Assembly: GCA_018896985.1 (NCBI GenBank)
Contig: JAHILQ010000155.1
Location: forward strand, 1 to 6,457
DNA from: Nitrospinota bacterium
GTDB taxonomy: Bacteria > Nitrospirota > Thermodesulfovibrionia > Thermodesulfovibrionales > UBA1546
Reading direction: 5' to 3'
Length of the DNA stretch: 6,457 nucleotides
Positions 4,132 through 6,457 of this stretch are shown piece after piece. The position numbers and the translations under genes are program-made. Each line of letters opens with the position of its first letter. The stretch's first letter is position 1. A model generated the notes under the pieces. The model was not told where the DNA came from, did not search any database, and saw only the letters and a list, made by a program, of their open reading frames with translations.

Positions 4132-6457
4132 ATGTTTAACGTTGCAAACAAAAGAAACAGGCTCTGGTTAGGGGCATTTGTAATGCTGCAGATAGCCTCT
4201 ATGCTGTTCAGCGCCACGGTCTGGGCATTGCCGCAGGATGGGAATGTCGCAGCAGGCAGTTCCACAATCACACAGCCCGATGCAGCGACCATGCACATAA
4301 CCCAGACAACAGACAAGTCCATAATCAACTGGCAGGGCTACTCAATAGGGGCAAGTGAAAAAGTCCAGTACTCCCAGCCAAACAGCGGTTCTATTTCCTT
4401 AAACAGAGTGGTCGGAGCAGACCCTTCCCTTATTTATGGACAGCTTTCAGCCAACGGACAGGTGTGGGTGATAAATCCCAACGGACTGTTGATAGGCAGC
4501 GGAGCGAGCATCAATGTAGGGAGTTTCGTAGGTTCAACGCTGAATATTGGCAATGAAGACTTCATGGCAGGGAATTACAAATTTATCAATAATGCGGCAT
4601 CCCTTTCATCCATAACAAATCAGGGGAATATACAAACAGCAGACGGCGGGTATGTTGTCCTCATCTCACCCTCAATAACCAATGAAGGGACTATAACAAC
4701 AAATCTTGGCAAGACACATCTTGCATCAGGGGATGAAGTAACGCTTAATTTTGCAGGCAATGACTTAATAGGATTCACCATAGATAAAGCAGCGCTCGAA
4801 AGTGCGGCAGGCATTACCAACGAAGGCACGATAACAGCCAATGGCGGAGAGATAATACTCTCAGCAAAGGTCGCGGGAGACCTCTTTAAAACAGTCATTA
4901 ACAACGAAGGGGTTATAGAGGCAAAGACAGTTAAGAACAAAAACGGAGTAATAAAACTTCTTGGCGGCATGGAAAATAACACAGTCAGGGTCGGCGGCAC
5001 ACTTGACGCCTCTGCCCCAAATGGCGGAGATGGCGGGTTTATTGAAACATCGGCGGCAAAGGTGAAGGTGGAAGATGGCGCAATCATCACCACCTATGCG
5101 CCTTACGGCAAGACAGGCACATGGCTTATAGACCCTACTGACTATACCATAGCATCAAGCGGCGGTGATATTACCGGCAGCCAACTATCTACCAGTCTTG
5201 CCAGCACCGATATCACCATTCAGACATCCGCAGAAGGCGCAGGCAATGGCGACATCTTTGTAAATGATGCTGTTTCATGGACTACAACTGCCGCTTTAAC
5301 ACTTAATGCAGACGGAAATATTTATAGCAATGCCGAGATCAGCGGCGCCGAAAGCATGGTAACCCTGAACGCTCCCAACGGGGCAATCATAGACGGCAAC
5401 AACTCGGCGAACAACATTACAGCTAATGAGCTTGTGATAACCACAGCCAACGGCGTTGATCTTGATACACAGGTATCCAATCTCCAGGCGACTAACTACA
5501 CAAGCGGCAATATTGAAATAGACAATAACACTACCGCTCTCAACCTGAACGATATTAACGGGCTCGGCTATTCGGTCCAAAACAACAACAGCGGCTCTGT
5601 TATCATTACTACGACTGGAGATATGACGGTAAACAGCCACGTCTATTCCTATGCAAATGCGGAAGGCGTGGATGCCACTGCCGTATCCGGTAGCATAACA
5701 TTAGATGCAGGCGGCAGTATAAGCTTAGCTGATTCTGATGTTTACTCATATGCTTATGCTTCCGACGCTACGACCAATACAGCCACAGCAGGGAATATTA
5801 CATTGGATGCAGGCGGCAGTATAAGTTTGGGCAACTCTGGCATTTACTCTGAGGCTTATGCATATTATGGCGCTGATGCAGAAGCAACATCAGGTTTGAT
5901 AAACATCACGGCAGGCAGCGGCGACATAACATTAGACAACTCTTATGTTTACTCCTATGCTTATGCCGAAGATGCAACAACCAATACAGCCACAGCAGGC
6001 AATGTAACATTAACTGCAGATGGCAGTATTGATTTAAATAGTTCTCAAGTTTACTCTTATGCCGAAGCCTACTGGGGAGACAATACAGCAGCCACATCAG
6101 GCTTAGTTAACTTAACAGCAACAACTGGGGATATAACCTTAGATAATTCTCAAGTTTATTCTTACGCTTATGCTGAAGCTTATTATGATGATGATGCTAC
6201 GACCAATACAGCCACAGCAGGCAATGTAACATTAACTGCAGATGGCAGTATTGATTTAAATAGTTCTCAAGTTTACTCCTATGCCGAAGCCTACCCTTAC
6301 GATACTACAACCAATACAGCCACATCAGGCAACACCACATTAGATGCAGGCGGCAGTATAAGTTTAATCAATTCGCAGGTATATTCCGATGCCGAAGCCT
6401 ATTATGGCGATACCGCAGAAGCAACATCAGGTTTGATAAACATCACGGCAGGCAGCG
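4132..6457 (+). CDS. TpsA exoprotein, filamentous-haemagglutinin-like adhesin (partial, 3' end outside window)
   Basis: An uninterrupted frame of 775 codons runs to the window edge without a stop. A signal peptide covers about 1-32 (basic start KRNR, hydrophobic core, cleavage after VWA before LPQDG). The TPS/haemagglutination-activity domain follows (about 33-165): LPQDGNVAAGSSTI, then INWQGYSIG, NRVVGADPSLIYGQL and VWVINPNGLLIG, with the signature NPNGL at 115-119 and SINVGSFVGSTLNI after it. Residues of about 165-325 show beta-helix-like turns (TNEGTIT, GGFIETSA). GKTGTWLIDPTDYTI at 326-340 resembles a segment I recall from many large FHA-like exoproteins. From residue 489 onward there is a Tyr-rich tandem array. 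I find no Cys, and no Lys or Arg after K327. By family, the TPS domain engages the TpsB POTRA domains, and the chain folds as a surface beta-helix used in adhesion, aggregation or, in CdiA-type proteins, toxin delivery. The missing C-terminus decides which. Confidence 0.93.
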   Translation, partial: MFNVANKRNRLWLGAFVMLQIASMLFSATVWALPQDGNVAAGSSTITQPDAATMHITQTTDKSIINWQGYSIGASEKVQYSQPNSGSISLNRVVGADPSLIYGQLSANGQVWVINPNGLLIGSGASINVGSFVGSTLNIGNEDFMAGNYKFINNAASLSSITNQGNIQTADGGYVVLISPSITNEGTITTNLGKTHLASGDEVTLNFAGNDLIGFTIDKAALESAAGITNEGTITANGGEIILSAKVAGDLFKTVINNEGVIEAKTVKNKNGVIKLLGGMENNTVRVGGTLDASAPNGGDGGFIETSAAKVKVEDGAIITTYAPYGKTGTWLIDPTDYTIASSGGDITGSQLSTSLASTDITIQTSAEGAGNGDIFVNDAVSWTTTAALTLNADGNIYSNAEISGAESMVTLNAPNGAIIDGNNSANNITANELVITTANGVDLDTQVSNLQATNYTSGNIEIDNNTTALNLNDINGLGYSVQNNNSGSVIITTTGDMTVNSHVYSYANAEGVDATAVSGSITLDAGGSISLADSDVYSYAYASDATTNTATAGNITLDAGGSISLGNSGIYSEAYAYYGADAEATSGLINITAGSGDITLDNSYVYSYAYAEDATTNTATAGNVTLTADGSIDLNSSQVYSYAEAYWGDNTAATSGLVNLTATTGDITLDNSQVYSYAYAEAYYDDDATTNTATAGNVTLTADGSIDLNSSQVYSYAEAYPYDTTTNTATSGNTTLDAGGSISLINSQVYSDAEAYYGDTAEATSGLINITAGS
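5878..6457 (+). repeat. Exact 43-base direct repeat pair (5878-5920 and 6415-6457)
   Basis: Both copies start GCAGAAGCAACATCAGG and are identical through the last base of the window, 537 bases apart. They join the end of unit 2 to the start of unit 3, and the end of unit 7 to the start of the ninth unit. Because identity reaches the window edge, the true repeat may be longer. Confidence 0.9.
5980..6294 (+). repeat. Near-identical 93-base direct repeat pair (5980-6072 and 6202-6294)
   Basis: The two copies are offset by 222 bases and differ at one base, 6057 T against 6279 C, which is silent (Ser TCT against TCC). The first 77 bases are identical. They span the end of units 3 and 5 and most of units 4 and 6. 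This indicates that a two-unit block was duplicated or gene-converted recently compared with the other units. Confidence 0.9.

Larger units (their letters stand above)
5596..6457 (+). repeat. In-frame tandem repeat array of about 34-residue units within tpsA
   Basis: Eight units, plus the first 25 bases of a ninth, occur at 5596-5691, 5692-5793, 5794-5895, 5896-6000, 6001-6102, 6103-6222, 6223-6330 and 6331-6432, with the ninth starting at 6433. Lengths are 32, 34, 34, 35, 34, 40, 36 and 34 codons. Each unit has a strand such as NxTLxAxGSIxL or LxNxTAxxGDITLDN. After this come a core (V/I)YS followed by alternating Ala with Tyr or Glu, a variable acidic and Tyr insert, and an end such as TTNTATAG or AEATSG. 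The VYS core starts at 5641, 5740, 5842, 5947, 6049, 6154, 6271 and 6379. Spacing of about 34 residues fits roughly two turns of a parallel beta-helix. The array continues beyond the window. Confidence 0.9.

Noticed and set aside
4080..4139. Nineteen-codon ORF (MKLPMSIDIFKS...) between the chaperone gene and tpsA, overlapping the tpsA start
   Set aside because: There is no well-spaced ribosome binding site and no recognisable product. The AGGAGG within it clearly serves tpsA. It might be a leader peptide, but nothing in the sequence supports that.
4620..5093. 157-codon open frame on the minus strand inside tpsA
   Set aside because: It lies wholly antisense to a well-supported coding frame with TPS-domain homology, has low-complexity Ser/Pro/Val composition and no recognised motif.
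5596..6457. Regularly spaced repeats considered as a CRISPR-like array
   Set aside because: The repeats are in frame, vary mostly as coding sequence with partly silent changes, and lack constant repeats with unique spacers. They are protein repeats of tpsA.

Overview
The window looks chromosomal and comes from a Gram-negative bacterium. It encodes two cleavable signal peptides on envelope or periplasmic proteins, a POTRA/beta-barrel outer-membrane transporter and its secreted exoprotein partner. Frequent ATA and AGG codons and the style of the AccD and phosphodiesterase proteins are compatible with Nitrospirota or a deltaproteobacterial-type lineage. That placement is a guess from general impression, not from a search. 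All genes I can support are on the + strand.

Left part (1-1628): the end of a metabolic operon. A fragment of an upstream gene appears to end in an ATGA overlap with a metallo-beta-lactamase-fold hydrolase of the class II cyclic-nucleotide phosphodiesterase type. That gene in turn overlaps accD (acetyl-CoA carboxylase carboxyltransferase beta subunit) by one base (TGATG). These genes are probably co-transcribed and translationally coupled.

Middle (1629-1778): a 150-base AT-rich gap with a good sigma-70-type promoter (TTGACT, 18 bases, TGC-TAAAAT extended -10) and a strong Shine-Dalgarno site. I see no convincing GC-rich terminator hairpin after accD.

Right part (1779-6457): a two-partner secretion (TPS) locus in the order tpsB, an OmpH/Skp-type periplasmic chaperone, then tpsA. 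The tpsA gene has no stop before the window ends, so only its first 775 codons are seen. It has a signal peptide, a filamentous-haemagglutinin-type TPS domain with an NPNGL motif, a beta-helix-like region, and from about base 5596 a tyrosine-rich tandem array of roughly 34-residue units that runs off the window edge. Known TPS biology suggests that TpsA crosses the inner membrane by Sec, is kept unfolded in the periplasm, is recognised by the TpsB POTRA domains through its TPS domain, and is threaded through the barrel to fold at the cell surface. The chaperone gene between the two partners suggests a dedicated holdase for this exoprotein.

The most noteworthy points are the tpsB-chaperone-tpsA arrangement, the repeat array with near-identical recent duplications, and a stretch of about 448 residues in TpsA without any Lys or Arg.
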